64,000 nucleotides of DNA from Acuticoccus sp965213555 (GCF_965213555.1 NZ_OZ243890.1:620001-684000); one strand, 5' to 3'. Counted from the first letter of the stretch, positions 25,872-35,164 are shown. The notes: generated from the letters alone by a model not told the origin. A program made the numbers and translations.

Positions 25872-26384
25872 ATGCGCCGCACCGCCCTTCGTGCGCGAGC
25901 CGTCCCGAACCCTGCGAACCGCGCGCCTCGCATCGGAGTTCCCCTCGTTCGCGGCCTCGCCGTCCTCGCCCTCGCCGTGGGGCTGTCGGTGGGGATCCTG
26001 TGGCCGGTGGGCACGGCGGAGGCCGCTCGAGTGACCGCCACGATCGACCTTTCGTCCCAGCGCATGTACGTCACGGTGGGCAGGCAGCACGCCTACACCT
26101 GGGCGATCTCCTCGGGCCGCCAGGGCTACCGCACGCCGACGGGGACGTACCGGCCGACGCGCATGCACCGCACGTACTTCTCGCGCAAGTACCACGGCTC
26201 GCCGATGCCGCACTCCATCTTCTTCCGCGGCGGCTACGCCATCCACGGCACCGGCTACATCAAGAGCCTCGGCCGTCCCGCCTCCCACGGCTGCGTGCGG
26301 CTGCACCCGCACAACGCGCGCGTGCTCTACGACCTCGTGCGCAGGCACGGACGCGGCAACACGCGCATCCGCATCCGCTGGTAG
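25872..26384 (+). CDS. L,D-transpeptidase (YkuD/ErfK family)
   Basis: A 170-residue exported enzyme with an N-terminal hydrophobic segment (~residues 26-46) ending GTAEAA. The YkuD catalytic motif spans residues 125-144: HGTGYIK...SHGCVRL with nucleophile Cys141. It cross-links peptidoglycan (3-3 bonds) or attaches proteins to it. I took ATG 25872, with GGAG eight bases upstream; the frame is open to 25785. The domain is minimal, with no LysM or PG-binding module. Confidence 0.87.
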   Translation: MRRTALRARAVPNPANRAPRIGVPLVRGLAVLALAVGLSVGILWPVGTAEAARVTATIDLSSQRMYVTVGRQHAYTWAISSGRQGYRTPTGTYRPTRMHRTYFSRKYHGSPMPHSIFFRGGYAIHGTGYIKSLGRPASHGCVRLHPHNARVLYDLVRRHGRGNTRIRIRW

Positions 26385-26409
26385 GCACCGGTCGGCCGGA
26401 CCCGCACGT

Positions 26410-27228
26410 TCAGACGGCACCCTCGCTGGCGATGTTGATGACCTCGCCGCAGTGCTTGCAGTGCACCGCGTCGAGGTCGTGGCGCTCGAGCCCGCAGGAC
26501 TGGCACTCGACCGCCACCTTGTTCGGCCTGAACAAGGTTTGGATCAGCCGGAGGAACAACCCGACGCCGAACACCATGATGACGACGGCGAGCATTCGAC
26601 CCGCGCCGTCCGTGGGGACGACGTCGCCGAAGCCCGTCGTCGTCAGCGTCGCGATCGTGAAGTAAAGCGCGTCCATGAACGTCGTGATGCTCGCGTTGCG
26701 CGGTCCCTCGACGACGAACACCAGCGAGGTCGTCACGAACACGAAGACGGTCAGGTTGACGAAGGCCTCCACCACGTCCTCGTGGCGGCGGAACCAGGAG
26801 AAGTCCCGGCGCAGCTCGACCAGCAGCCGGTACGAGCGCAGGACGCGCAGCAGCCGCAGCACCCTTGCGAAGTCGAGGTTGGGGACGACCGCGGAGCCGA
26901 ACAGCGCCACGATGACGACGAGGTCGATGTAGAACGTCACGCTGGCGAGCTGCCTCACCGAGCGGCGCGTGGCGAGCGTGCGGGCGATTAGGTCCAGCAT
27001 GAGCACGACGCCGATGGCGACGTCCAGCTCCTGGAACCGCTCCGCTGTGCCGGTCACCGTGGTCGTCACGAAGTAGCTGATCGTCACCACGTCGAAGGCG
27101 AGCACGGTGAACCGGAAGCGCCGCGACATCGGCGTGAAGCCGAAGTAGAGCTCGCGCAGGACGGTGATGGCCTGCCCCCAGCGCGTGCCCCTGTCCCTCG
27201 GCAGCCCCGTGGCCAGTCCCTCTCCCAT
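26410..27228 (-). CDS. Voltage-sensor potassium channel with C-terminal zinc ribbon
   Basis: A 272-residue six-segment channel. S1-S3 are hydrophobic; S4 carries regularly spaced arginines (ARVLRLLRVLRSYR); S5, pore loop with filter TTTGFGDV, and S6 follow. The C-terminal ~30 residues form a CxxC...CxxC zinc ribbon (CQSCG...CKHCGE), which is uncommon on such channels and may tune gating by metal or redox state. Start ATG 27228 has GGGAG six bases upstream; ATG 27264 is an alternative. Confidence 0.87.
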   Translation of the reverse strand: MGEGLATGLPRDRGTRWGQAITVLRELYFGFTPMSRRFRFTVLAFDVVTISYFVTTTVTGTAERFQELDVAIGVVLMLDLIARTLATRRSVRQLASVTFYIDLVVIVALFGSAVVPNLDFARVLRLLRVLRSYRLLVELRRDFSWFRRHEDVVEAFVNLTVFVFVTTSLVFVVEGPRNASITTFMDALYFTIATLTTTGFGDVVPTDGAGRMLAVVIMVFGVGLFLRLIQTLFRPNKVAVECQSCGLERHDLDAVHCKHCGEVINIASEGAV

Positions 27229-27382
27229 CGACCGCTCCCGCCGCGCACCCCAGCTGAGGGACATGGCACGATCGCTCGCCCGGCGCACGGTTGATGCGCC
27301 TGCACGCCGCTCGGTGACGCCGGGCGAGCGTCCCTCGCGTCGCACCGCCTTTGGCGAGGCCCTGCGGCGCGCCGCGCTGCGG

Positions 27383-27606
27383 TCAGCTTCGTTGGGCGAC
27401 CATCGCGAGGCCGATGGCGATCAGCGTCGCACCGGCCGCGCCGTCGAGCCACGCCGCGACGCGACCGGACGGGCGGCGTGCGCAGCGCGCGGCGACGAGG
27501 ACGTAGCCGCACGAGCGACCATGATGATCGCGATGAGGGCCGGACCGGGCGACACGCACAGGACGAGCTCGGTCGCTGCGAACAGGAGGAGCGTCTCAGC
27601 CGCCAT
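27383..27606 (-). pseudogene. LysE-family exporter, internally deleted remnant
   Basis: The first ~30 codons from 27606 read as a normal LysE/RhtB N-terminus (LLLFAATELVLCVSPGPAL). The last ~40 codons before the TGA at 27385-27383 read YVLVAARCARRP...LDGAAGATLIAIGL in another frame, the normal LysE C-terminus. About 130 residues in between are missing and the frames do not match, so the gene is dead. Confidence 0.75.
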
Positions 27607-27666
27607 CGCGAACCCGCGTCACACCCGCCCGACCGGAGGCCCGGTTGGCGCCGCGAAGGCTGCTGC

Positions 27667-28389
27667 CTACTCCTCGTCGTCCGGCCGGCTCCCCTTCTTC
27701 CAGGCCTGGAGACCGGCAAACACCGCGTCGGGGTCGAACCTTTCGGAGCCGCGCGACGGCCGCTCGTCCTCGGCGCGCTCGAGGCTGCGCTCCACCGGCA
27801 TCAGCGCGTCGGGCTGATCGCCGAGCCCCGGCGGCGTGACGGTCGGGGAGATCCCGGCCTCGCGGGCCGCCGCCTCGACCTCTCGGTCGAGGTCGATCTG
27901 GCTCGTCAGGCCGAGCGTCACCGGATCGAGGGGCGACAGGTTCTGCGAGTTCCAGTGCGTGCGCTCGCGGATCGCGGCGATGGTCGTCTTGGTCGTCCCG
28001 ACAAGGCGGATGATCGCCTGGTCCTTGAGCTCCGGGTGTTGGCGCAGGAGCCACAGGATCGCGTTCGGCCGGTCCTGCCGCTTGGAGACCGGTGTGTAGC
28101 GCGGCGCCTTGCGCTTCAGCTCGGGCACCATGGTCTTGGGGCGCGACAGCCTCAGGCGGTAGGCTGGGTTCGCCTCGCCGCGCTCGATCTCCTCGCGGGC
28201 CAGTTGCCCGGTCTGGATGGGGTCGGCACCCTTGATGCCCTGCGCTGCGTCACCGTCGGCGATCGCGCCGACCTCCAGGGGGTGCAGCCGGCAGAACGCC
28301 GCGATCTGGTCAAACGTCAGCGACGTGTTGTCCACCAGCCAGACCGCGGTGGCCTTGGGCATCAAGGGAGTGTCGGGGTCGGTTTGCAT
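27667..28389 (-). CDS. trcR: Cell cycle transcriptional regulator TrcR (DUF1013)
   Basis: A 240-residue DUF1013 protein. Visible are MPKATAVWLVDNTSLTFDQIA, FCRLHPLEV, RPNAILWLLRQHPELKD, and LVGTTKTTIAAIRERTHWN, a helix-turn-helix-like segment. The family is confined to Alphaproteobacteria and is annotated as a cell-cycle regulator. The chosen ATG has AGGAGG five bases upstream. The acidic C-terminal tail (GSRPDDEE) is usual. Confidence 0.9.
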   Translation of the reverse strand: MQTDPDTPLMPKATAVWLVDNTSLTFDQIAAFCRLHPLEVGAIADGDAAQGIKGADPIQTGQLAREEIERGEANPAYRLRLSRPKTMVPELKRKAPRYTPVSKRQDRPNAILWLLRQHPELKDQAIIRLVGTTKTTIAAIRERTHWNSQNLSPLDPVTLGLTSQIDLDREVEAAAREAGISPTVTPPGLGDQPDALMPVERSLERAEDERPSRGSERFDPDAVFAGLQAWKKGSRPDDEE

Positions 28390-28503
28390 CAAGCCTCCTG
28401 GCGCTCCCGCGCCTCGAGGGGCGCGGAACCCGGCGGACGATCGGGTTGTCGGGAACGCCTCGGATATACGGCCGTCGTGTCGACGACGCAATCGCAGCAC
28501 GTC

Positions 28504-29493
28504 CTACACGACGAGGACGATCTTGCCGATGTGGGACGACCCCTCCATCCGCCGATGCGCCGCGGCCGCCTCCTCGAGGGGGAACGTCTCGTCCATGACG
28601 ACGCGGGTGCGCCCGTCCGCGAACATCGGCCACACGTTCTCTTCCAGGGCGCGGGCGATCTCGGCCTTGAAGGCGACGTCACGTGCGCGCAGCGTCGACC
28701 CGGTGTGGACGAGGCGCTTCCGCATGAGGAGGGAGAAGTCCACCTCCGACGGGCCGTTGAGGGTCGCGATCTGGACGATGCGACCCTCCTCCGCCGCGAC
28801 GCGCCAGTTGCGCATGGCGTAGTCGCCGCCGACCATGTCGAGGGTGAGGTGGACGCCGTCCGGCGCCGCCTCCTTGCAGGCGGCGACGAAGTCCTCCTCG
28901 TTGTAGTTGATCGTCCTGTCCGCACCGAGGCGGGCCATGGCGTCGCACTTGTCGGCCGAGCCGGCAGTGGCGATGACGCTGGCGCCGAACGCCTTGGCGA
29001 GCTGGATCGCCGTGGTGCCGATGCCGGACGAGCCGCCGTGGACGAGAAACCACTCGCCGGCGCGCAGTCGGCCGCGGTCGAACACGTTGCTCCACACGGT
29101 GAAGTACGTCTCCGGCACGCCTGCTGCCTCCTCCATGGAGAGGCCGTCCGGGATCGGCAGCGCGTTGGCCTCGTCCACCGCGACGTACTCGCCGTAGCCC
29201 CCGGACGGGACCAGCGCCATAAGGCGCCCGCCCTCCTCGAAGCGTTCGACGTCGCCGCCGCGGTGGACGACCTCGCCCGCCACCTCGAGGCCAAGGATCG
29301 GGCCGGCGCCGGGTGGCGGCGGGTAGTTGCCGGCACGCTGCAGGCAGTCCGGCCGGTTGACTCCCGCCGCGGCGACCCTGACGAGGACTTGCGACGCGCC
29401 CACCGAGGGCACGGGATGCTCGCCCACCGTCAGGACGTCGGGCCCGCCGGGGCTCGGTGCGGTCACCGCACGCATCGTGTTTGGGATCGTCAT
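28504..29493 (-). CDS. NAD(P)H:quinone oxidoreductase (zinc-independent MDR family)
   Basis: A 329-residue PIG3/Qor-like reductase: RVAAAGVNRPDCLQRAGNYPPPPGA at the N-terminal GroES-like domain (positions ~40-64), then the Rossmann turn HGGSSGIGTTAIQLAKAFG and GSADKCDAMARLGAD. No zinc-ligand cysteines or histidines at the alcohol-dehydrogenase positions. It reduces quinones or enones with NADPH. It lies divergently from a DUF1192 gene, a frequent pairing in this group. Confidence 0.88.
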   Translation of the reverse strand: MTIPNTMRAVTAPSPGGPDVLTVGEHPVPSVGASQVLVRVAAAGVNRPDCLQRAGNYPPPPGAGPILGLEVAGEVVHRGGDVERFEEGGRLMALVPSGGYGEYVAVDEANALPIPDGLSMEEAAGVPETYFTVWSNVFDRGRLRAGEWFLVHGGSSGIGTTAIQLAKAFGASVIATAGSADKCDAMARLGADRTINYNEEDFVAACKEAAPDGVHLTLDMVGGDYAMRNWRVAAEEGRIVQIATLNGPSEVDFSLLMRKRLVHTGSTLRARDVAFKAEIARALEENVWPMFADGRTRVVMDETFPLEEAAAAHRRMEGSSHIGKIVLVV

Positions 29494-29646
29494 GGCGCCT
29501 CAGTCCTCGCGTCGTTGGGGCGACCGCCACGGCCGCGGCACGACCCTACCGCCGCCGGCGACGATGCGCGAACGCCGCACGCTTGCGCGCTTGCCGTCGT
29601 CGTGGCGTCATGGCCGTGGGCATCGGAAGGCGGTGCGGGGGACCGG

Positions 29647-29829
29647 ATGATGGATGACGAGCCGCGCAGGCCGCCGCGACATTCCCTCGGCGACAGCCTG
29701 GAACGGCTGTCGGTGGTTGAGCTTCAGGAGCTGCGGACGGCGTGCCTCGCCGAGGCCGAGCGCATCGCCGCCGAGGTCGCGCGCCGCGACCGCTCGAAGG
29801 CCGTGGCCGACAGCGTCTTCAAGCGCTGA
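29647..29829 (+). CDS. DUF1192 family protein
   Basis: A 60-residue acidic, helical protein with DSLERLSVVELQELRTACLAEAERI and the family end KAVADSVFKR. DUF1192 proteins are short coiled coils found throughout Alphaproteobacteria, without known function. The ATG follows GGGGGA. It ends seven bases before the convergent rpmE stop. Confidence 0.82.
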   Translation: MMDDEPRRPPRHSLGDSLERLSVVELQELRTACLAEAERIAAEVARRDRSKAVADSVFKR

Positions 29830-29836
29830 CCCGCGG

Positions 29837-30061
29837 TCAGGCGCCCGGGATGCCCTTGAACTTGTTCTTGAAGCGCGAGATGCGACCGCCGCGATCGAGC
29901 AGCGTCTGCTGACCGCCGGTCCAGGCCGGATGGGTCCGCGGGTCTATGTCGAGGGCGATGCGGTCCCCGGAGCGGCCGGCGCAGGAGCGGGTAACGTACT
30001 CCGTGCCGTCCGTCATCACGACGGTCACCGGATGGTAGTCCGGGTGGATGTCCTTCTTCAT
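29837..30061 (-). CDS. rpmE: 50S ribosomal protein L31
   Basis: A 74-residue bL31: MKKDIHPDYHPV, TDGTEYVTRS, DIDPRTHPAWTG, and the basic end RISRFKNKFKG. The zinc-binding CxxC pair of the C+ form is absent, so it is the zinc-free type. An ABC exporter gene diverges upstream, 175 bases away, an arrangement common in Rhizobiales. Confidence 0.95.
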   Translation of the reverse strand: MKKDIHPDYHPVTVVMTDGTEYVTRSCAGRSGDRIALDIDPRTHPAWTGGQQTLLDRGGRISRFKNKFKGIPGA

Positions 30062-30236
30062 GGGTTCGCCGCCTCGACGTTTGCTAAAAGTTTCCGCTTG
30101 GAAGGGCTGCACACGGTCGCCGACCTGCGCGCGAGCGCGTCCCAGCCTCAGATCCGGCGAGGTAGACCTTGCGGCGTGCCCGCGCAAGCCGGCCGGTGCC
30201 GTTGACTTCCGCGCCCCGTCCCGCTTGTGACGTGGG

Positions 30237-32057
30237 ATGAGCATTCGGCGCGCGTCCAAACGATCCGACGAGGAGAGCGACACGCGGGGGCCCGTGCGGC
30301 TCGCCCCGCTGCGCTTCCTCGCGCCCTACGCGCTGCGCTACAAGGGGCGCCTTGCCCTGGCGCTCGTTGCCATGTTCGCCGCGACGGGGGCGACGCTCGC
30401 CGTCCCGCTCGCCGTGCGGCGCATGATCGACCACGGCTTCGCGCCGGAGAACGCGGACTTCATCGACACCTACTTCGCGATGCTCGTCGTCGTCGCCGGC
30501 GCGCTCGCGGTGGCGTCCGCCATGCGCTACTACCTCGTCACGACGCTCGGCGAGCGCGTGGTGGCCGACGTTCGCTCTGACGTGTTCGCCCGCGTCATGA
30601 CCCTGTCGCCGGGCTTCTTCGACCGCACGCTGTCGGGCGAGGTCGTCTCCCGCCTCACCGCCGACACGACGCAGATCAAGTCGGCCGTGGGTGCCTCCGC
30701 CTCGGTGGCGCTGCGCAACCTCGTCATGTTCGTCGGCGCGATGACGATGATGGTGGTGACGAGCCCGACCCTATCGGCGACGGCGCTCGCGGCGATCCCG
30801 CTCCTCGTGCTGCCGCTGGTGGCGCTCGGCCGGCGCGTGCGGGGCAAGTCGCGCGCGGCGCAGGACCGCCTGGCGGCGATCTCCGCGTTCGCCACCGAGG
30901 CGATCGGCGCGGTGCGCATGCTCCAGTCCTTCGGCGCCGAGACGCGGACGACGGGGCGCTACCGGGAGGGGGCCTACGACGCCTACGAGATCGCCCGCAG
31001 CGCCGTCGCGGCGCGGGCGAGCCTCACCGCGGTCGTCATCTTCATCGTGTTCTCCGCCATCGTCGCCGTCCTCTGGCTCGGCGCGCAGGAAGTGCTGTCC
31101 GGCGACCTCTCCGCCGGCGCCCTCAGCCAGTTCGTGCTCTACGCCGTGTTCGCCGCGGGCGCGCTGGGCGAGCTCAGCCAGGTGTGGGGCGAGGTGGCGC
31201 AGACCGCCGGTGCGGCGGAGCGGCTGTCCCTCCTCGCCGCCGAGCGCTCCGACGTCGCGGCGCCGTCCGACCCCGTGACGCTGCCGGAGCCCCCGCTCGG
31301 GGCGCTCGCCTTCGAGGACGTCGCGTTCGGCTACCCGAGCGACCCATCGATGAAGGTGCTGCGCGGCGTGAGCTTCGCCGTCGAGCCCGGCCGGACCGTG
31401 GCGCTGGTCGGCCCGTCGGGCGCCGGCAAGACCACCGTGTTCCAGCTCATCGGCCGCAGCTACGACGTCACGGCGGGGCGCGTCCTCGTCGATGGGGTGG
31501 ACGTGCGCCGCGCGGACCTTGGGACGCTGCGCGAGCGCATCGCGCTGGTGCCACAGGACACGACGGTGCTCGCCGCCACCATCGCCGACAACATCCGCCT
31601 CGGTCGCCCCGACGCCAGCGAGGCGGAGGTGGTCGAAGCGGCCCGCGCCGCTCACGTCGACGCCTTCGTGCGCGCGATGCCGCAGGGCTACGACACCGTC
31701 GTCGGCGAGCGCGGCATCACGCTGTCCGGCGGCCAGCGCCAGCGCCTTGCCATCGCCCGGGCGATCCTGAAGGACGCGCCGATCCTGCTCCTCGACGAGG
31801 CGACGTCGAGCCTCGATGCGGAGAGCGAGGCGCACATCCAGTCCGCCCTCGAGGGGCTTATGGTGGGGCGCACGACCCTCGTCATCGCCCACCGGCTCGC
31901 CACCGTGGTGCGGGCGGACCACATCCTCGTCATGGACGAGGGCCGCATCGTCGAGGAGGGCACCCACGCAGAGCTGTCGCGCCGCGGGGGCGTCTACGCC
32001 CGCCTCGCCGAGCTGCAGTTCCGCGAGCCGGCCGGCGCGACCCTGGCGGCGCAGTAG
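30237..32057 (+). CDS. ABC exporter with fused membrane and ATPase domains
   Basis: 606 residues; residues ~20-320 hold six transmembrane segments, ~345-595 the ATPase domain with Walker A GPSGAGKTT, signature LSGGQRQR, Walker B ILLLDEATSSLD and the switch His in IAHRLAT. It is a half-transporter of the MsbA/lipid-multidrug exporter type and should homodimerise. Substrate is unknown. Confidence 0.93.
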   Translation: MSIRRASKRSDEESDTRGPVRLAPLRFLAPYALRYKGRLALALVAMFAATGATLAVPLAVRRMIDHGFAPENADFIDTYFAMLVVVAGALAVASAMRYYLVTTLGERVVADVRSDVFARVMTLSPGFFDRTLSGEVVSRLTADTTQIKSAVGASASVALRNLVMFVGAMTMMVVTSPTLSATALAAIPLLVLPLVALGRRVRGKSRAAQDRLAAISAFATEAIGAVRMLQSFGAETRTTGRYREGAYDAYEIARSAVAARASLTAVVIFIVFSAIVAVLWLGAQEVLSGDLSAGALSQFVLYAVFAAGALGELSQVWGEVAQTAGAAERLSLLAAERSDVAAPSDPVTLPEPPLGALAFEDVAFGYPSDPSMKVLRGVSFAVEPGRTVALVGPSGAGKTTVFQLIGRSYDVTAGRVLVDGVDVRRADLGTLRERIALVPQDTTVLAATIADNIRLGRPDASEAEVVEAARAAHVDAFVRAMPQGYDTVVGERGITLSGGQRQRLAIARAILKDAPILLLDEATSSLDAESEAHIQSALEGLMVGRTTLVIAHRLATVVRADHILVMDEGRIVEEGTHAELSRRGGVYARLAELQFREPAGATLAAQ

Positions 32058-32086
32058 CGCCCTCATAGCACCGGGCCGACCTGCCG

Positions 32087-33115
32087 TCAGCGCTCGGTGA
32101 GCTTCAGCTCGATGCGGCGGTTGCGCTCGTAAGCCTCCGGCGTCTCGGCGTCCACCAGCGGGTTGAACTCGCCGAAGCCCGCGGCGACGAGCCGCTCGGG
32201 GCTGACCCCCTGGGCGATGAGGTACTGGACGACGGCGATCGCGCGCGCCGCCGACAGGTCCCAGTTGGAGCCGAACCTCCCGGTGCCGGACACCGGCCGC
32301 GCGTCGGTGTGGCCGTCCACGCGCAGCACCCAGTCGATGTCGTCGGGGATCTCCGCGCCGAGCGCGATGAGCTCCTGGGCGAGCGTCGCCATCTCCTGGC
32401 GCCCCTCCTCGTTGAGCGCGTCGGACCCCGACGGGAACAGCACCTCCGACTGGAACACGAAGCGGTCGCCGACCACCTCGATGCCGGACCGCTCGGCGAG
32501 GATCTCGCGCAGGCGGCCGAAGAAGTCGGAGCGGAAGCGGTTGAGGATCTGCACGCGCTGGGCCAGCGCCACGTTGAGCCTCCGGCCGAGGTCGGCGAGC
32601 TCCGTCCGGCTCTCCCGCCCGGATGTCTCGGACGCCTCGAGCGCGTCCTCGAGCACCGCGATCTGCTGGCGCAGGGCGCGCAATTGCTGGTTGAGCAGCG
32701 CGACGCGCGACAGCGTGTCGGCGCCGAGCTGCTGCTCCTCCGCGAGCTCACGGCGCAGCGCGGCCACTGCCTCGTCCGCGGCCGCCCCCTCCTGGGCCTC
32801 GCCGGTGGCGAGGCCGGCCAGCTCGTCGCGCTGGCGCATGAGGTCGTCGAGGCTCGCGGACATGGCAAGCACCTCGTCCGCCTGCTCTGAGGTGCCCGCC
32901 CGCTCGAGCGCCAGGAGATCCGAGAGCTCGGCGATCTGCGCGTTGAGCCTGGCGAGCGCCGACTCCCCCTCCGACAGCTCCTGGCTGAGGAAGAACTGCG
33001 ACAGCATGAACACGGACAAGAGGAAGATGATGACGAGGAGCAGCGTCGCCATGACGTCGACGAAGCCCGGCCAGTAGTCCGCGCGCACCTCGCGGCGTCG
33101 TTGCACGAGCGGCAT
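32087..33115 (-). CDS. MotB/OmpA-like peptidoglycan-binding protein
   Basis: A 342-residue protein with one N-terminal transmembrane segment (~residues 16-44, including WPGFVDVMATLLLVIIFLLSV, with the Asp typical of MotB/ExbD proton-path helices), a coiled coil at ~47-190, and a C-terminal OmpA domain (~210-340; VDGHTDARP, NWDLSAARA, NRRIELKL). It lies downstream of the MotA/ExbB-like gene, 38 bases apart; the two should form an ion-driven inner-membrane complex reaching the cell wall. No flagellar genes are near. Confidence 0.87.
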   Translation of the reverse strand: MPLVQRRREVRADYWPGFVDVMATLLLVIIFLLSVFMLSQFFLSQELSEGESALARLNAQIAELSDLLALERAGTSEQADEVLAMSASLDDLMRQRDELAGLATGEAQEGAAADEAVAALRRELAEEQQLGADTLSRVALLNQQLRALRQQIAVLEDALEASETSGRESRTELADLGRRLNVALAQRVQILNRFRSDFFGRLREILAERSGIEVVGDRFVFQSEVLFPSGSDALNEEGRQEMATLAQELIALGAEIPDDIDWVLRVDGHTDARPVSGTGRFGSNWDLSAARAIAVVQYLIAQGVSPERLVAAGFGEFNPLVDAETPEAYERNRRIELKLTER

Positions 33116-33153
33116 GGTCGCCTCCTAGGATCGCTGCCGTGAGGGGGAGGCGC

Positions 33154-34152
33154 TCAGGCGCGCTCGTCATGCTCGAGGGCGCGGTTGAGCCGCACGAGGA
33201 GCTCCTCGATGCGCTCGTTCTGCGCGCCCTGCGCCTCGGCCCAGTCGATGAGCACCTTCTGCTCGCGCCGGGTGTTCTTGACGAGGCCTTGGACGCCCTC
33301 GGCGAGCGCGGCCAGCGCCTTGGCCGTCTGCCGGTCGGGCGCGGCACCGCCGAGGCCGCCCTCAGCGAGCATCTTGGCAAGGCGGTCCACCGCGTGATGC
33401 AGGTCCGCCGCCGCCTGCGCCGCGCCGCCGCCCTCGAGGTCATCGACGATGTCGGTGAGCGTCGACAGCCAGTCCTCGAGCTCGGTGTAGAACCTGTTCT
33501 GTGCTTGTCCGGCCTGCAGGTCGAGGAAGCCGACGATGAGCGATCCCGTGAGGCCGAACAGCGAGGACGAGAAGGCGGTCCCCATGCCGACGAGCGGCGC
33601 CTGCAGCCCCTCCTTGAGGTTTTGGAAGATCACCGCGGTGTTGCCGGACGTGACGTCCAACGAGTTGATCGTCGCGCCCACCGAGCCGACGGTCTGCAGT
33701 AGGCCGTAGAAGGTGCCAAGCAGGCCGAGGAAGACCAGGAGCCCGACGATGTAGCGCAGGATGTCGCGCTGCTCGTCGAGCCGCGTGCCGATGGTGTCAA
33801 GGATGGAGCGCATGGTGACCGCGCTCATCACCGTCTCCTCGACGCCATCGCGCAGGAGCGTCGCCATGGGCGCGAGGAGGACCGGCGGACGACGGCCGGA
33901 CGGGGCGCCTGTCCGGAAGCGGTTCACCCAGGCGATCTCGCGGAACAGGCGGACGACCATGGCGACGGACAACGCGATGCCGAGGACGCCGACCGCGACG
34001 ATCAGCCCGTTGAGCACCGGGTTGGCCATGAACGCTGTGGTCACCGTCTGGAACTGGATGAACACGAGGAAGGAGGCGAGGATGACGAACAGGACGATGC
34101 GCCACAGGTAAACCTGCGGGCTCGACAACTTGTAGGGATCCTTGCGCGCCAT
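33154..34152 (-). CDS. MotA/TolQ/ExbB-like proton channel protein
   Basis: A 332-residue membrane protein. The MotA/TolQ/ExbB core is at ~residues 130-225 (YIVGLLVFLGLLGTFYGLL, then LQAPLVGMGTAFSSSLFGLTGSL), with two more hydrophobic segments near the N-terminus. The C-terminal ~100 residues are a helical cytoplasmic tail. Start MARKDPYKLSSPQ. It forms an operon with the OmpA-like gene and is of the non-flagellar type conserved in Rhizobiales; its job is not established. Confidence 0.87.
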   Translation of the reverse strand: MARKDPYKLSSPQVYLWRIVLFVILASFLVFIQFQTVTTAFMANPVLNGLIVAVGVLGIALSVAMVVRLFREIAWVNRFRTGAPSGRRPPVLLAPMATLLRDGVEETVMSAVTMRSILDTIGTRLDEQRDILRYIVGLLVFLGLLGTFYGLLQTVGSVGATINSLDVTSGNTAVIFQNLKEGLQAPLVGMGTAFSSSLFGLTGSLIVGFLDLQAGQAQNRFYTELEDWLSTLTDIVDDLEGGGAAQAAADLHHAVDRLAKMLAEGGLGGAAPDRQTAKALAALAEGVQGLVKNTRREQKVLIDWAEAQGAQNERIEELLVRLNRALEHDERA

Positions 34153-34339
34153 AGGGCCTAGCTGTAGCTGAAGACGGTGATCGTTCAAGCTGTTGCACGA
34201 GGGTTGCGCTTGTGGCCGCCAGCGCCGTCAACACCTTCGTCGGCTCTGCGCGCGGCAGTCCATGCTTAGCGCACCGGGGCGACGTCGTCGCGGCTCGGAC
34301 GCTTAAGGATCGGTAACGCCGGACGCCGGCCGCTCGCCC

Positions 34340-35164
34340 TCAGGTCGTTGCGCTCGCCCGCGGGCCGACGCGCTGGGCGTCGGCGATGACCTTGAGGAGC
34401 GCGCGGTGCACGGTTTCGTTGCCGGCAACCACCGAGCCGGTGACAAGCGGCCTGTCGCGGCCGTCGGCGTCGCTTACGAACCCCCCTGCTTCGCGCACGA
34501 TGACGATCCCGGCGGCCACGTCCCATGGCGACAGGTCGTGCTCCCAGAAGCCGTCGTAGCGCCCCGCCGCGGTCCAGGCGAGGTCGATGGCCGCGGCGCC
34601 CGGGCGGCGGACGCCGGCGACGCGCCCGAACAGCGGCTGCAGCTCGGCGAGCGTGCGCACCTGGTTGCCGTGGCCGAGGAACGGCAGGCCGGTGCCGATG
34701 AGGCAATCGGACAGCTCGGTGCGCGCCGAGACGCGCAGGCGCCGCCGATCGTTGAGGAACGCACCCTGACCGCGCTCGGCGACGTAGAGCTCGTCCATCA
34801 CCGGGTTGTAGACGACGCCGGCGACGAGCTCACCCTGCCGCTCCAGCGCGATGGACACCGCGAAGATCGGCACGCCGTGCAGGAAGTTGGTGGTGCCGTC
34901 GAGCGGATCGACGATCCAGCGGTGCTGGCGGTCGGACCCTTCGACGGCGCCGCGCTCCTCCATGAGGAAGCCGTAGGACGGACGCGCCCTGGACAGCTCG
35001 CGGTACAGGATCTCCTCTGCCCGCATGTCGGCCTTGGAGACGAAGTCGGCCGGTCCCTTCCTCGAGACCTGCAGGTTCTCCACCTCGCCGAAGTCGCGCG
35101 CGAGGCTGCGACCCGCCTTGTCGGCGGCGGACACCATGACGTTGAGGAGCGCCGTGCGAGCCAT
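34340..35164 (-). CDS. suhB: Inositol monophosphatase family protein (SuhB-like)
   Basis: A 274-residue lithium-sensitive type phosphatase fold. Metal and catalytic motifs: EERGAVEG, DPLDGTTNF, and WDVAAGIVIVREAGG. It may act on inositol-1-phosphate or a related sugar phosphate; SuhB in E. coli also has a transcription role. The downstream part of the efp-suhB pair, separated by 94 bases, same direction. Confidence 0.9.
   Translation of the reverse strand: MARTALLNVMVSAADKAGRSLARDFGEVENLQVSRKGPADFVSKADMRAEEILYRELSRARPSYGFLMEERGAVEGSDRQHRWIVDPLDGTTNFLHGVPIFAVSIALERQGELVAGVVYNPVMDELYVAERGQGAFLNDRRRLRVSARTELSDCLIGTGLPFLGHGNQVRTLAELQPLFGRVAGVRRPGAAAIDLAWTAAGRYDGFWEHDLSPWDVAAGIVIVREAGGFVSDADGRDRPLVTGSVVAGNETVHRALLKVIADAQRVGPRASATT

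Noticed and set aside
32087..34152. Zorya-type (ZorAB) phage defence pair
   Set aside because: The MotA-like protein lacks the long helical ZorA tail, and no ZorC/ZorD or ZorE helicase/nuclease genes are nearby; the pair sits among housekeeping genes.
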